A stretch of DNA of 46,077 bases from Candidatus Zixiibacteriota bacterium (lineage in GTDB: Bacteria; Zixibacteria; MSB-5A5; DG-27). Each line of letters begins with the position of its first letter. Positions within the stretch are counted from its first letter, which is position 1. Below are positions 1-7,697 of the stretch, piece by piece. The notes under the pieces are model-generated. The model did no database searches. It saw only the letters and a list, made by a program, of their open reading frames with translations, and was not told the origin of the DNA. Location of the stretch: positions 1-46,077 of the forward strand of contig JAUWHO010000047.1 in NCBI GenBank assembly GCA_030605835.1, written 5' to 3'. The translations under genes were made by a program, and so were the position numbers.

Positions 1-1067
1 GCATCTCGGAAAAATCTCTCCACCGGATACTCCTTCATGTATCCGTAACCGCCGAGAATCTGCACCGCCTGATTGGCGACCCAGTTGGCGGTCTCGGAGG
101 CGTAAAGCTTTGCCATGGAGGCTTCAAACCTGCACCCCTCCCCCTTGGACTTGAGCCAGGCGGCCTTGTAGACCAACAATCGGGCGGCATTTATCCTGGT
201 AGCCATGTCTGCCAGCTTGAACTGAATTGCCTGAAAATTGCAGATCGGCTGTCCGAACTGTTTTCTCTCCTTGGAATAGCTCACTGCCTCCTCGAATGCC
301 GCCTGCGCGATTCCCACCGCCTGTGCCGCCACCCCGATTCTGCCGTGCTCCAAGATGGAGAGGGCGATACTGAATCCCTGGTTCTCCTCCCCGAGGAGAT
401 TCTCCGCCGGCACCTTACAATCCTCCAAGATAATCTGGCGGGTATCGGAGGTTTTGATTCCCAGCTTTTTTTCTTTCGCCCCCAGAGTAAGTCCCGGGGT
501 GTCACGCTCCACTGCAAAGGCGGAGATTCCGTGGGAACCCTTCTCCCGATCGGTGGCGCAGAAGATTACGTAGATCCCCGCAATCCCGCCGGAGGTGACG
601 AAGGATTTGGTACCGTTCAGTGTATAGTAGCCGTCCTTTTCGACTGCGGTGGTTTTGATGTTGGCGGCGTCACTGCCCGCTTCGGGCTCGCTCAAACAGT
701 AAGCCCCGATCCACTCCCCGGAGGCCATTTTCGGCAGGTATTTCTCCTTGATGCTGTCCTTTCCATATTGCAGGATGGCTTGCCCCGCCAGAGAGTTGTG
801 AACCGACATGCAGATGGTGAGACCGGCATCGCCTCTGGCGATCTCCTCCAGGGCGGTGATGTAGGTGAGCTCATCCAGCTCCATGCCCCCGTATTTTTCC
901 GGGAATATCATCCCGAAGTATCCTAGCTCTCCGAGCTCCTTGTAGATCTCCGGTTCCAGCTCCTCCTTCTCGTCCCGTTCGGTGCGACCGGGGATGAGCC
1001 GCTTTTCCGTGAACTGCCGGGCGGCATCCTTGATCAGCTTCTGGTCTTCGGAAAGTTCAAATTCCAT
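1..1067 (-). CDS. acyl-CoA dehydrogenase, 3' end beyond window
   Basis: Flavin-dependent acyl-CoA dehydrogenase, which oxidises acyl-CoA to trans-2-enoyl-CoA and passes electrons to ETF. About 355 residues are visible, from MEFELSEDQKLIKDAARQF to the YGYMKEYPVERFFRDA region; the usual length is about 380. Visible signatures are the FAD-contacting CLSEPEAGSD block and KSFVTSGG in the middle domain, and RKQFGQPICNFQAIQFKLADM in the C-terminal helical domain (quoted in part). The catalytic glutamate of short-chain family members, in a YEGTSEIQ-like motif, would lie past the left edge. The ATG at 1065-1067 is preceded by AGGAGGGGAT. It is the last visible gene of a thiolase/hydroxyacyl-CoA dehydrogenase operon with only 12 bp to the gene upstream, which favours a butyryl/short-chain substrate. 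Exact chain length is inferred. Confidence 0.93.
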   Translation of the reverse strand, partial: MEFELSEDQKLIKDAARQFTEKRLIPGRTERDEKEELEPEIYKELGELGYFGMIFPEKYGGMELDELTYITALEEIARGDAGLTICMSVHNSLAGQAILQYGKDSIKEKYLPKMASGEWIGAYCLSEPEAGSDAANIKTTAVEKDGYYTLNGTKSFVTSGGIAGIYVIFCATDREKGSHGISAFAVERDTPGLTLGAKEKKLGIKTSDTRQIILEDCKVPAENLLGEENQGFSIALSILEHGRIGVAAQAVGIAQAAFEEAVSYSKERKQFGQPICNFQAIQFKLADMATRINAARLLVYKAAWLKSKGEGCRFEASMAKLYASETANWVANQAVQILGGYGYMKEYPVERFFRD

Positions 1068-1079
1068 CCTATCCCCTCC

Positions 1080-1934
1080 TTATTTGCTGTATTCGTAAAA
1101 ACCCTTGCCGGTCTTACGTCCCAGGTAATTTGCCTGAACCATCTTCCGCAAGAGCGGGCAGGGCCTGTATTTGGGGTCGGCATAACCCTCATACAGAACC
1201 TCCATGATCGCCAGGCAGACATCCAGCCCGATGAAGTCGGCCAGGGTGAGTGGCCCCATGGGATGATTCATTCCCAGCTTCATCACGGTATCGATCGCCT
1301 CCTTGTCGGCCACTCCCTCCATCAGGGCGAAGATGGCCTCGTTGATCATCGGCAAGAGTATCCGATTGGAGATGAAACCGGGGTAGTCCTTGACCTCCAC
1401 CGGGGTTTTGCCCAGCTTCTCCGAGAGCTCTCTGATTATGCCGAAGGTCTCATCGGAGGTGGCCAGCCCGCGAATCAGCTCCACCAATTTCATCATCGGC
1501 ACCGGGTTCATAAAGTGCATCCCGATCACCTTCTCGGGTCGCCCGGTTGCGGCCGCAACCTCGGTTATCGGCAAAGAGGAGGTGTTGCTGGCGAGGATCG
1601 TCTCCGGAGGGCAGAAACCATCAAGCTTCGTAAAGAGCTCCTTTTTCAACTCCATATCCTCGATGACGGCCTCAACCACCAACTGAGAGCTTTTCGCCTC
1701 CGAAAGCTCCATGGTCGGTTTGATGCGGGACAGCGCCGCCTCCTTGTCCTTCTCGGTGATGATCTCCTTTTTGATTTGCCGGTCCATGTTTTTGGAAATG
1801 ACGGCCAGGGCCCGGTCCAGAAACTCCTGCTTGACATCGCAAAGGACAACATTAAATCCCGACTGGGCGAACACGTGGGCAATACCATTGCCCATGGTGC
1901 CGGCTCCAACTACAGTAACATTGTTTATATCCAA
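1080..1934 (-). CDS. hbd: 3-hydroxyacyl-CoA (3-hydroxybutyryl-CoA) dehydrogenase
   Basis: NAD(P)-dependent 3-hydroxyacyl-CoA dehydrogenase interconverting acetoacetyl-CoA and 3-hydroxybutyryl-CoA. It has 284 residues, close to the usual 282 of the single-domain Hbd/PaaH family. The Rossmann [10 protein letters not shown] motif lies at about residues 11-20, the catalytic-His block is [15 protein letters not shown], and the C-terminal domain carries [10 protein letters not shown] and [16 protein letters not shown]. The start is TTG (1932-1934), preceded by GAGGTG at good spacing; no closer ATG fits. It lies between the thiolase gene upstream and acyl-CoA dehydrogenase downstream, which supports a role in short-chain beta-oxidation or reverse butyrate synthesis. 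No enoyl-CoA hydratase gene is visible, so that step must be encoded elsewhere or left of the window. Confidence 0.95.
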   Translation of the reverse strand: MDINNVTVVGAGTMGNGIAHVFAQSGFNVVLCDVKQEFLDRALAVISKNMDRQIKKEIITEKDKEAALSRIKPTMELSEAKSSQLVVEAVIEDMELKKELFTKLDGFCPPETILASNTSSLPITEVAAATGRPEKVIGMHFMNPVPMMKLVELIRGLATSDETFGIIRELSEKLGKTPVEVKDYPGFISNRILLPMINEAIFALMEGVADKEAIDTVMKLGMNHPMGPLTLADFIGLDVCLAIMEVLYEGYADPKYRPCPLLRKMVQANYLGRKTGKGFYEYSK

Positions 1935-2023
1935 TTTCGCACCTCGCTTGTATCTGAAGTCAAAACGTTAAGCTTTGTCACAAATGCCGGTAACAGATCG
2001 GGAGTCTGCAACCTCCAATGGTC

Positions 2024-3217
2024 CTACAGCATCTCCACCGAGAGGGCGACCGCATTTCCACCACCCAAACACAGGGTGGCCAGACCGGTCTTGCCGCCTC
2101 TATCCTTCAAGGCATAAAGCAGAGTTGTCAGGACTCTGGCTCCGGAGGCTCCAATAGGATGCCCCAGAGCGACAGCGCCGCCGTGGACGTTCACTTTATT
2201 CCAGTCCCACCCAATCTCTTTGCCGTCCGCCAGAGCTTGAGCCGAAAAGGCCTCGTTGGCTTCGAAGAGATCGAAGTAATTGATGTCAACTCCCAGCTTT
2301 TCACAGAGTTTTCTCACCGCATAGATGGGGGCGTAGAAGAGCAGTTCCGGCTCGACTCCGGAGGCGGTGTAGCCGGTGATTTTCGCCAGCGGTTTGAGGT
2401 TGTTCTCTTCGGCGAACTTTCGGGAGCTGACCACCAGGGCGGAGGCACCATCGTTTAAACCCGGGGAGTTGCCGGCGGTGACGGTGCCCTCTTTCTGGAA
2501 GGCGGGTCTGAGTTTGGCTAATTTCTCGAGACTGGTATCGCGGCGTGGAGTTTCATCGGTGTCGAAGATCTTCGGATCCCCTTTCCTTTGGGGAATCTCA
2601 ACCGGCACTATCTCGGCTTTGAACTTTCCGGCATCTATTGCTGCTACGGCCTTCTGTTGGCTTCCCAGGGCGTATTTGTCCTGTTCCTCTCGGCTGATGC
2701 TGGACTTCTCCGCTGTCAGCTCAGCATTATTGCCCATATGGCGGTTGTTGAAGGAGTCCCAGAGACCGTCGAGAATGAGGACGTCGGTCATTTTACGGTC
2801 GCCGAACTTAAAACCGCCGCGGGCCCCGTGCACAACGTAAGGACAATTTGACATGCTCTCCATGCCGCCAGCGACAATACAGTCGGCGTCCCCGGCCTTG
2901 ATGGCCTGGCAGGCAATCATGACGGTTTTGAGTCCGGAGCCGCAGACTTTGTTTATGGTAGTGGAAGGGACGGTGGCGGGAACGCCGGCAAAAATAGCGG
3001 CCTGCCTCGCCGGAGCCTGCCCGATGCCGGCAGAGACGACGTTGCCCATCAGGACCTCGTCGATTTTGTCAACGGCAATTCCTGACCGTTTGATTGCCTC
3101 CTTGATGACGACGGCCCCCAATTGGGGAGCTGTAAAGCCCGAAAGGCTTCCCAGGAAAGCCCCGCTAGGGGTGCGACAGGCGGACAGAATCACAACTTCA
3201 GTGTTATCAGACATCAT
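2024..3217 (-). CDS. acetyl-CoA C-acetyltransferase (thiolase)
   Basis: Thiolase of the AtoB/ThlA type, joining two acetyl-CoA to acetoacetyl-CoA or cleaving 3-ketoacyl-CoA. It has 397 residues, the usual family length (about 390-395). The nucleophilic Cys is C92 in NKVCGSGLKTV; the catalytic His is H353 in GHPIGASGAR and the acid/base Cys is C383 in LCLGGGNA. Two adjacent ATGs (3217 and 3214) follow GGAGG. The second gives slightly better spacing, so the first methionine may not be used. It is the first gene of the thiolase-hbd-acyl-CoA dehydrogenase operon, read from a promoter at 3276-3304. A gap of 89 bp to hbd shows no obvious terminator. Confidence 0.96.
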   Translation of the reverse strand: MMSDNTEVVILSACRTPSGAFLGSLSGFTAPQLGAVVIKEAIKRSGIAVDKIDEVLMGNVVSAGIGQAPARQAAIFAGVPATVPSTTINKVCGSGLKTVMIACQAIKAGDADCIVAGGMESMSNCPYVVHGARGGFKFGDRKMTDVLILDGLWDSFNNRHMGNNAELTAEKSSISREEQDKYALGSQQKAVAAIDAGKFKAEIVPVEIPQRKGDPKIFDTDETPRRDTSLEKLAKLRPAFQKEGTVTAGNSPGLNDGASALVVSSRKFAEENNLKPLAKITGYTASGVEPELLFYAPIYAVRKLCEKLGVDINYFDLFEANEAFSAQALADGKEIGWDWNKVNVHGGAVALGHPIGASGARVLTTLLYALKDRGGKTGLATLCLGGGNAVALSVEML

Positions 3218-3275
3218 TCCTCCAGGCCGTTTGGGTAGAAGAAAGTTAGCGATTTATTTCACAAGCTTCGTCGAC

Positions 3276-3304
3276 ATTATAAGTGATTTCAACGGGGAAA
3301 ACAA
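3276..3304 (-). promoter_or_regulatory. candidate promoter of the thiolase operon
   Basis: On the minus strand the -10 box is a perfect TATAAT (3276-3281) and the -35 box is TTGTTT (3299-3304), 17 bp apart. The predicted start is about 3269, leaving a leader of about 50 nt before the thiolase start. Called by consensus match only. Confidence 0.55.
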
Positions 3305-3438
3305 ACAGTTTTTTAGAAGTAGGTAGAAAGCTCTATATCTGTTGAGCAAAAGAAAAACCGGGTTGGCCCAGTCTTTTTGAATCAATCACAAAAACGGGAA
3401 TGTGTGAGGGCTGAATCAGTGAAGATGGGTGCGCCCCC

Positions 3439-4860
3439 TCAGTTGGTGCTGCCCTCCCCCACGGCGCCGGTGAACAGCTTGCTCTTCAACTGGAAGAACC
3501 TCTGTCTCGGATTGCGCAACAGCTTCCCCAAAAGCCAGAGGTTGGCTTTGAAATTCTTAGGAGAGAGGCTAGACTGAATTAGCCAGCTTCTGTATATCTT
3601 CTTTTTCCACTTGATTAAGTCTTCGCGGGTGAGGTATTTCAGCTCCATATTGATGTTGGCGGTGTCTCGGTTCCTGGCGGTGTCGAACTCCTCGTAGCTG
3701 AGGTGCTTTTTCAGGATGCCTTCGCTTTTTGCCCAGTCGTAGATATGCTTGCCGGGCAGCGCGGTGCAGAAATACATATTGACCCGAGCCGGACGAATCC
3801 GCCTCATCAACTTGTAAGTCAGCTTTATGTCCTCGTGGGTCTCGTGGGGATGACCCAGCATCATGTATGCAATCGGGTTGATTCCCAGGCTGTGGCAGAT
3901 GTCGAAGGCTTTGATGGTCTGCTCCGGGGTGATCTCCTTCCGATAGAAATCTAGGATTCTCTGAGAGCCGCTCTCCACCCCGAAGTAGATGTCCACGCAG
4001 CCGGCCTCCTTCATCGCCGCCACGGTCTCATAGTCGACAGTATCAACTCGGGTCTGGCACATCCAGCAGACCTTGACCTTTCTTTCGTCGAGCTCACGCT
4101 TGAGTTCCCGGAACCACTCCGGCCCCTGAAGACTGATAGTGTCATCTTTGAAGAACAGCCTTATATTCTGGCCCCGCAGTTTCACCAGACCTTCAATCTC
4201 CTCCGCCACGTTCTTAGCGCCTCGCATCCGCAGCTGACCGAAGAGCTTGTCCTGAGCGGGCTTACAGAAGAGGCAATTGAATGGACATCCCCGGGAGCCG
4301 ACGATTCCGTAATCGGCGAGCCCGGCGGCTATATAGCTATCGTAGTCGTAAAGATCTCTGGCGGGGAAGGTGATCTCGTCTAAGTTCATGGTGAAGGACA
4401 TCCGGGGGTTCATTATGAATCTCCCGTTTCTCTTGTATGAAATCCCGCGGACTTTGGTCGGGTCTCCCTTCTTGTGAGCCTCCACGAAATCTTTGATGGT
4501 TCTCTCGCTCTCGCCCTGAAAGGCGTAGTCGAACCCGCCGTCTAAGGCATCCTCGGGCCAGAAGGTGGCGTGGGGTCCCCCGACGAGGTAGGTCGCTTTT
4601 GGATTCTTGGATCTCAGATAGGGAACTACCACCTCTTTAGTTCTCCCGAAGAGAATAGAGGAGCTGCTGATCCCGATGATATCGGCATCCTTTATCTGCT
4701 CGTCGATCTCGCTCAAGTCCTTGACGAAGGTGAGATCCACAAACAGAGGATCATAACCGACGTCCCGGAGAGCGGAGGCGATGTAACATATCCCCAAAGG
4801 CTCAGCCACCCCATTCCACATCCTCCTCCTGTAACGAGGATACATTAGGACGATCTTCAT
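3439..4860 (-). CDS. B12-binding-domain radical SAM protein
   Basis: Radical SAM enzyme of the cobalamin-binding type (BchE/HpnJ/P-methylase-like architecture). An N-terminal Rossmann-like B12-binding region (residues 1-130, with a PLGICYIASALR block) is followed by the radical SAM core. The 4Fe-4S cluster cysteines are C192, C196 and C199 in GSRGCPFNCLFC. Later motifs include KDDTISLQ, YFGVESGSQRILDFYRK and PIAYMMLGHPHET, typical of the SAM-binding barrel. The B12-binding DxHxxG signature is not obvious, so cobalamin use is uncertain. I start it at the ATG at 4858-4860, preceded by AGGAG at good spacing; a TTG 15 bp upstream (4875) is possible. It is monocistronic with its own promoter. The substrate is unknown; related proteins act on lipids, tetrapyrroles or hopanoids. 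Confidence 0.85.
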   Translation of the reverse strand: MKIVLMYPRYRRRMWNGVAEPLGICYIASALRDVGYDPLFVDLTFVKDLSEIDEQIKDADIIGISSSSILFGRTKEVVVPYLRSKNPKATYLVGGPHATFWPEDALDGGFDYAFQGESERTIKDFVEAHKKGDPTKVRGISYKRNGRFIMNPRMSFTMNLDEITFPARDLYDYDSYIAAGLADYGIVGSRGCPFNCLFCKPAQDKLFGQLRMRGAKNVAEEIEGLVKLRGQNIRLFFKDDTISLQGPEWFRELKRELDERKVKVCWMCQTRVDTVDYETVAAMKEAGCVDIYFGVESGSQRILDFYRKEITPEQTIKAFDICHSLGINPIAYMMLGHPHETHEDIKLTYKLMRRIRPARVNMYFCTALPGKHIYDWAKSEGILKKHLSYEEFDTARNRDTANINMELKYLTREDLIKWKKKIYRSWLIQSSLSPKNFKANLWLLGKLLRNPRQRFFQLKSKLFTGAVGEGSTN

Positions 4861-4994
4861 ATCATCTCCTGTCAATACAGCTTTCCACTCTCAAAGGTAT
4901 CTTCGGAAAGTCAAAATCTAAAATCAGGACGCACTTTCGGAGAGTTCTGATTCACTCTCGAAGAAACTGAAAGCGGCAGTTTTAGTTCCTATGT

Positions 4995-5022
4995 ATGATA
5001 AAAAACTAACCAGTTTTGTCAA
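4995..5022 (-). promoter_or_regulatory. candidate promoter of the radical SAM gene
   Basis: Minus strand: TTGACA (5017-5022), 16 bp, then TATCAT (4995-5000). The -35 is perfect and the -10 matches 5 of 6. The predicted start near 4988 gives a leader of about 130 nt before the gene at 4860. Confidence 0.65.
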
Positions 5023-5414
5023 GCTTTTTTGGGAAAAAATCATACAACCGTCCGCACTATCCAGCGAGTGTCCCGGAATCGGGCCTTGCCGCCAGAGGGT
5101 TTCCCCGTCGTAGCACCGCGATCCGCCTCCAGTCGGCGGGCTTTGAGCAAGGGGGAGAGCATCAGAACCGCCTCGCGATCGCCCGAGAGATGACCGAGAA
5201 GAACTCGGTGGCGAGCCTTCTCATCCCTGCTCAGACACCACGCTAAGAAGAGATTGATTTCCGCCGATAATGAGATGAGTTTACAAGAAGGGGGCGTTCG
5301 TCAGATCGACGACCTCAGTAAGATAAGAGTTCTGCGAAGTTGATCATTTAGCAGAAGCGGGGGCAAATCGCTTTCCAGTCGGTTATCTGTATCTAGGAAC
5401 AGGGGGGCAGGAAA
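5023..5414. other. intergenic stretch, no gene recognised
   Basis: Nearly 400 bp between the divergent radical SAM and GvpF/L-like genes. Short open frames exist (for example 5016-5246, plus) but none has a convincing ribosome binding site or a recognisable protein. No RNA gene or clear hairpin seen. It could be eroded coding sequence. Confidence 0.4.
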
Positions 5415-5837
5415 ATGATCGAAGACGGAGGGAACGCATTTGAGCAACTTTCAACCGGGCTCGAGGATAACGAAGAGTGGCAGGTAGAGATCTACGCTGA
5501 TCTAAAGCAGATCATGGATTCGATATCTACGACTATTCGGGGAACAAAGGCGGAGAGACTACTCCAGGTGGAGCTGGACAGTAAGCTCGACGACTACAAA
5601 GAAAAAAGCTTCGGGTGGATGGTGAAGCAGGCCCAGAAAGCGCAATTGAATGAAGTCCTCTGCAGGGAGCCCGATCAAAAGAGGCAGGATATGATCCTGA
5701 GTTCAACCTACCTGGTTTCCAAAGACGCGAGAGAGGATTTCACCACGGTTGTAAAGTTTCTGGAGAAGGAATACGAAAACAAGGGATTAGTCTTTGAGTG
5801 CACCGGACCCAGAGTGCCCAACGATTCTGTGTGGTAG
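5415..5837 (+). CDS. GvpF/GvpL-like gas vesicle protein, N-terminally truncated
   Basis: This 140-residue protein resembles the C-terminal two-thirds of GvpF/GvpL gas vesicle accessory proteins. The match starts at EEWQVEIYAD, which fits the family's DEWGVKVY-like strand. It continues through a helical stretch and ends with STYLVSKDAREDF (residues about 97-109), FLEKEYENKGLVFECTGP and a terminal PNDSVW, in place of the usual TGPWPPYSF ending. The family's N-terminal domain (about 90 residues) is missing and the conserved PPYSF end is altered to VPNDSV. The ATG at 5415 follows a purine-rich AGGGGGGCAGGA, so it could be translated. No gvpA or other gas vesicle gene is in the window, so it may be a decaying remnant or a repurposed domain. 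Family assignment is from pattern memory. Confidence 0.6.
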   Translation: MIEDGGNAFEQLSTGLEDNEEWQVEIYADLKQIMDSISTTIRGTKAERLLQVELDSKLDDYKEKSFGWMVKQAQKAQLNEVLCREPDQKRQDMILSSTYLVSKDAREDFTTVVKFLEKEYENKGLVFECTGPRVPNDSVW

Positions 5838-5857
5838 GAGTGAACTCTGAATGAAGA

Positions 5858-5888
5858 TGGCCAACGAGCCTTTGTAACTCATTGGCCA
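5858..5888. terminator. inverted repeat between convergent GvpF/L-like gene and tRNA-Arg
   Basis: TGGCCAACGAG (5858-5868) pairs with CTCATTGGCCA (5878-5888), with one mismatch and a 9-nt loop. It lies between the stop at 5837 and the tRNA 3' end at 5913. There is no T-run on either side, so a bidirectional terminator is plausible but unproven. Confidence 0.45.
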
Positions 5889-5912
5889 CTGGCGGGTTGA
5901 ACATGAACTTAA

Positions 5913-5986
<74 letters not shown>

Positions 5987-6232
5987 ATATCAACAACCTA
6001 AAAGATATCGACTCGTTCGCACCCGAGCAAGAGAAATCTTGGCTTTTTTCGCCGTAGTTCTGAAGAGCCACCCTGCATTCCCCATCGTCAAATCTCAGTG
6101 GATCCATGGGTATTTCCCCTTTTTCCTTCTTCGGCTTCCTGCTGGAAAGACCCGTAAGTTCTTAGTCCGTCAATACATACAGTCCTACACGGGGGGATTT
6201 CAGACGGTTGACCCAACAATCGGAAAAAAGAC
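5987..6232. other. intergenic stretch upstream of tRNA-Arg and rpsU
   Basis: The gap between the divergent tRNA-Arg and rpsU genes. A weak tRNA promoter may be present on the minus strand (TTGCTC, 17 bp, TATCTT), but the -35 match is poor. Short open frames look spurious. Confidence 0.4.
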
Positions 6233-6260
6233 TTGACTATCGAAAAAAAGTTGTTATTAT
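6233..6260 (+). promoter_or_regulatory. candidate rpsU-operon promoter
   Basis: TTGACT (6233-6238), 16 bp, TATTAT (6255-6260); each box matches 5 of 6. The region is A-rich. The predicted start near 6267 gives a leader of about 50 nt before rpsU. Confidence 0.65.
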
Positions 6261-6318
6261 ATGAGATTAAATTGATGTGGTGTAACTTTTACATACTTGA
6301 AAGGTGGATTGATATGTA

Positions 6319-6516
6319 ATGACTCAGGTGCGAGTGAGGGAAGACGAATCCTTCGAAAGAGCTTTAAGACGTTTCACCAAATCGTGTGAGAAATCGGGTC
6401 TGATAGCCGATATCAGAAAGCATCAGAGGTTTGAGAAACCTTCTGAAAGAAAAAAGAGAAAGCTCAGTGCTGCCCGAAGAAAACTCCGCCGTCTTATGAG
6501 CACCAGGTCTCTATGA
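6319..6516 (+). CDS. rpsU: 30S ribosomal protein S21
   Basis: Small basic ribosomal protein of the 30S subunit, needed near the anti-Shine-Dalgarno end of 16S rRNA during initiation. It has 65 residues. The family signature runs through VREDESFERALRRFTKSCEKSG and an Arg/Lys-rich C-terminal half (KKRKLSAARRKLRRL; quoted in part). The ATG follows GGTGG at a rather long spacing. It overlaps the next gene by 4 bp (ATGA), so the two are translationally coupled. It heads the rpsU-yqeY-cvpA run that leads on to mutS2 and dnaG, a relative of the classic macromolecular synthesis operon (rpsU-dnaG-rpoD). No rpoD follows dnaG here. Confidence 0.97.
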   Translation: MTQVRVREDESFERALRRFTKSCEKSGLIADIRKHQRFEKPSERKKRKLSAARRKLRRLMSTRSL

Positions 6517-6962
6517 CCTTAAAAGACAGAATCTCTGAGGACCTCAAGGGAGCCATCAAATCTGGCGACAAGCCGAGGCTGTCTGTTGTCAGGCTTCTGA
6601 AATCTGAGATTATAAACAAGGAGATCCAAAAGGGGGGAGAGCTTGAGGAGGACGAGATTTTCGGCCTCCTTTCGAGCATGATCAGGAAGAGGAAAGAGGC
6701 CACAGAACAGTTTAAGTCCGCCGATCGTCAAGACTTAGTCGATAGGGAGACAAAAGAGCTCGAGATCCTTCGTGGTTATCAACCCGCTCAGCTGAGCGAA
6801 ACGGAACTGCAACAGTTCATTGACGAAACCATAAAGGAGATCGGAGCCGACGATATCTCTGTTTTGGGCGAGGTGATGAAGACAGTGATGCCCAAACTCA
6901 GAGGGCGTGCCGAGGGAGCTTTGATCAGGGATATGGTCGCTAAATGCCTCAAGTCGGCCTGA
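6513..6962 (+). CDS. yqeY: GatB/YqeY domain protein
   Basis: A stand-alone YqeY domain protein of 149 residues (family usual length about 147-150), related to the tail domain of the GatB amidotransferase subunit. Visible signatures are the N-terminal helix with KSGDKPRLSVVRLLKSEI, then SSMIRKRKEATEQF and YQPAQLSETEL, and a C-terminal GEVMKTVMPKLRGRAEGALI block. A role in tRNA-dependent amidation or tRNA binding is suggested for the family but unproven. The ATG overlaps the rpsU stop (ATGA), and cvpA follows after 9 bp. Confidence 0.93.
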   Translation: MTLKDRISEDLKGAIKSGDKPRLSVVRLLKSEIINKEIQKGGELEEDEIFGLLSSMIRKRKEATEQFKSADRQDLVDRETKELEILRGYQPAQLSETELQQFIDETIKEIGADDISVLGEVMKTVMPKLRGRAEGALIRDMVAKCLKSA

Positions 6963-6971
6963 GGTCTTTAG

Positions 6972-7640
6972 TTGTATTTGTTAGACATATTCATAGTAAT
7001 CGCCTTGGCCCTGTTTCTTTTCTCCGGCATCAAGAGGGGCTTTTTTTGTGAGATCGCAGGCCTGGTGGGCATTGTGGTGGGGGCACTTCTGGCCATTAAC
7101 TTCTCCGACGGTCTCACCCGCTTTCTGCAAGGCTATATCAACATCGCCTCCAGTTTGCTTTTCGTCATAAGCATCTTTTTGATCTTCATCCTCTGTTTGC
7201 TGGGATCCAGATTCCTGGCCTGGGGTCTGACAAAGGTGGTCAAATCCACCCCCCTCTCCTCAATGAATCGTCTGGCAGGGGGGATTTTTTCTCTCTTCAA
7301 GGGGATAGTCATAATAAGCTTGGTGCTTCTGCTGGTGCTTCTTCTGAAACCCTTCCTCGATCTGAACAGTTATGTCGAGGATTCAAGTTTGGGCCCACCG
7401 TTGAGAAGTGTCATCCCCAATCTTTTCGCCTACACCTCATTTTTGCACCCCGACACCGAAGACATCTTCGAGAAGGTCAAATCTGCCATCAAGATGAAGG
7501 AGGTAGTCGAAAAAGAAGTGGTCAAACCAGCGGAGGAGATCGCCGAAAAGGCCAAGAGGATAAAGGTACCGGAGTTCCCCCAGGACGAAAAGTTGCTGGA
7601 GGGCCTCAAGGAGCTGTTCTCTCGGAAAGAGAAAGACTGA
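6972..7640 (+). CDS. cvpA: CvpA family membrane protein
   Basis: A CvpA/colicin V production-type inner-membrane protein of 222 residues. It shows four hydrophobic segments: about residues 2-19, 25-45, 60-85 and 100-125. The characteristic GIKRGFFCEIAGLVGIVVGA follows the first segment. The C-terminal 80 residues are soluble and charged, with Lys/Glu-rich predicted coil (KMKEVVEKEVVKPAEEIAEK). The start is TTG, 7 bp after GAGG. The family is linked to biofilm and envelope stress; its molecular role is not settled. In many bacteria cvpA sits next to mutS2, as it does here with one gene inserted between. Confidence 0.85.
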   Translation: MYLLDIFIVIALALFLFSGIKRGFFCEIAGLVGIVVGALLAINFSDGLTRFLQGYINIASSLLFVISIFLIFILCLLGSRFLAWGLTKVVKSTPLSSMNRLAGGIFSLFKGIVIISLVLLLVLLLKPFLDLNSYVEDSSLGPPLRSVIPNLFAYTSFLHPDTEDIFEKVKSAIKMKEVVEKEVVKPAEEIAEKAKRIKVPEFPQDEKLLEGLKELFSRKEKD

Positions 7641-7697
7641 CACTAATTTCACCGGGAGTGAGAGCTAGATCTCCATCCCTCTAACGACGCAGCTCAG

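Noticed and set aside
1263-2117. Open frame of 284 codons on the plus strand opposite hbd
   Set aside because: It lies antisense to hbd and the start of the thiolase gene; composition and context show a shadow frame.
5016-5246. 76-codon frame in the gap before the GvpF/L-like gene
   Set aside because: No ribosome binding site and no recognisable protein; it overlaps the promoter of the divergent radical SAM gene.
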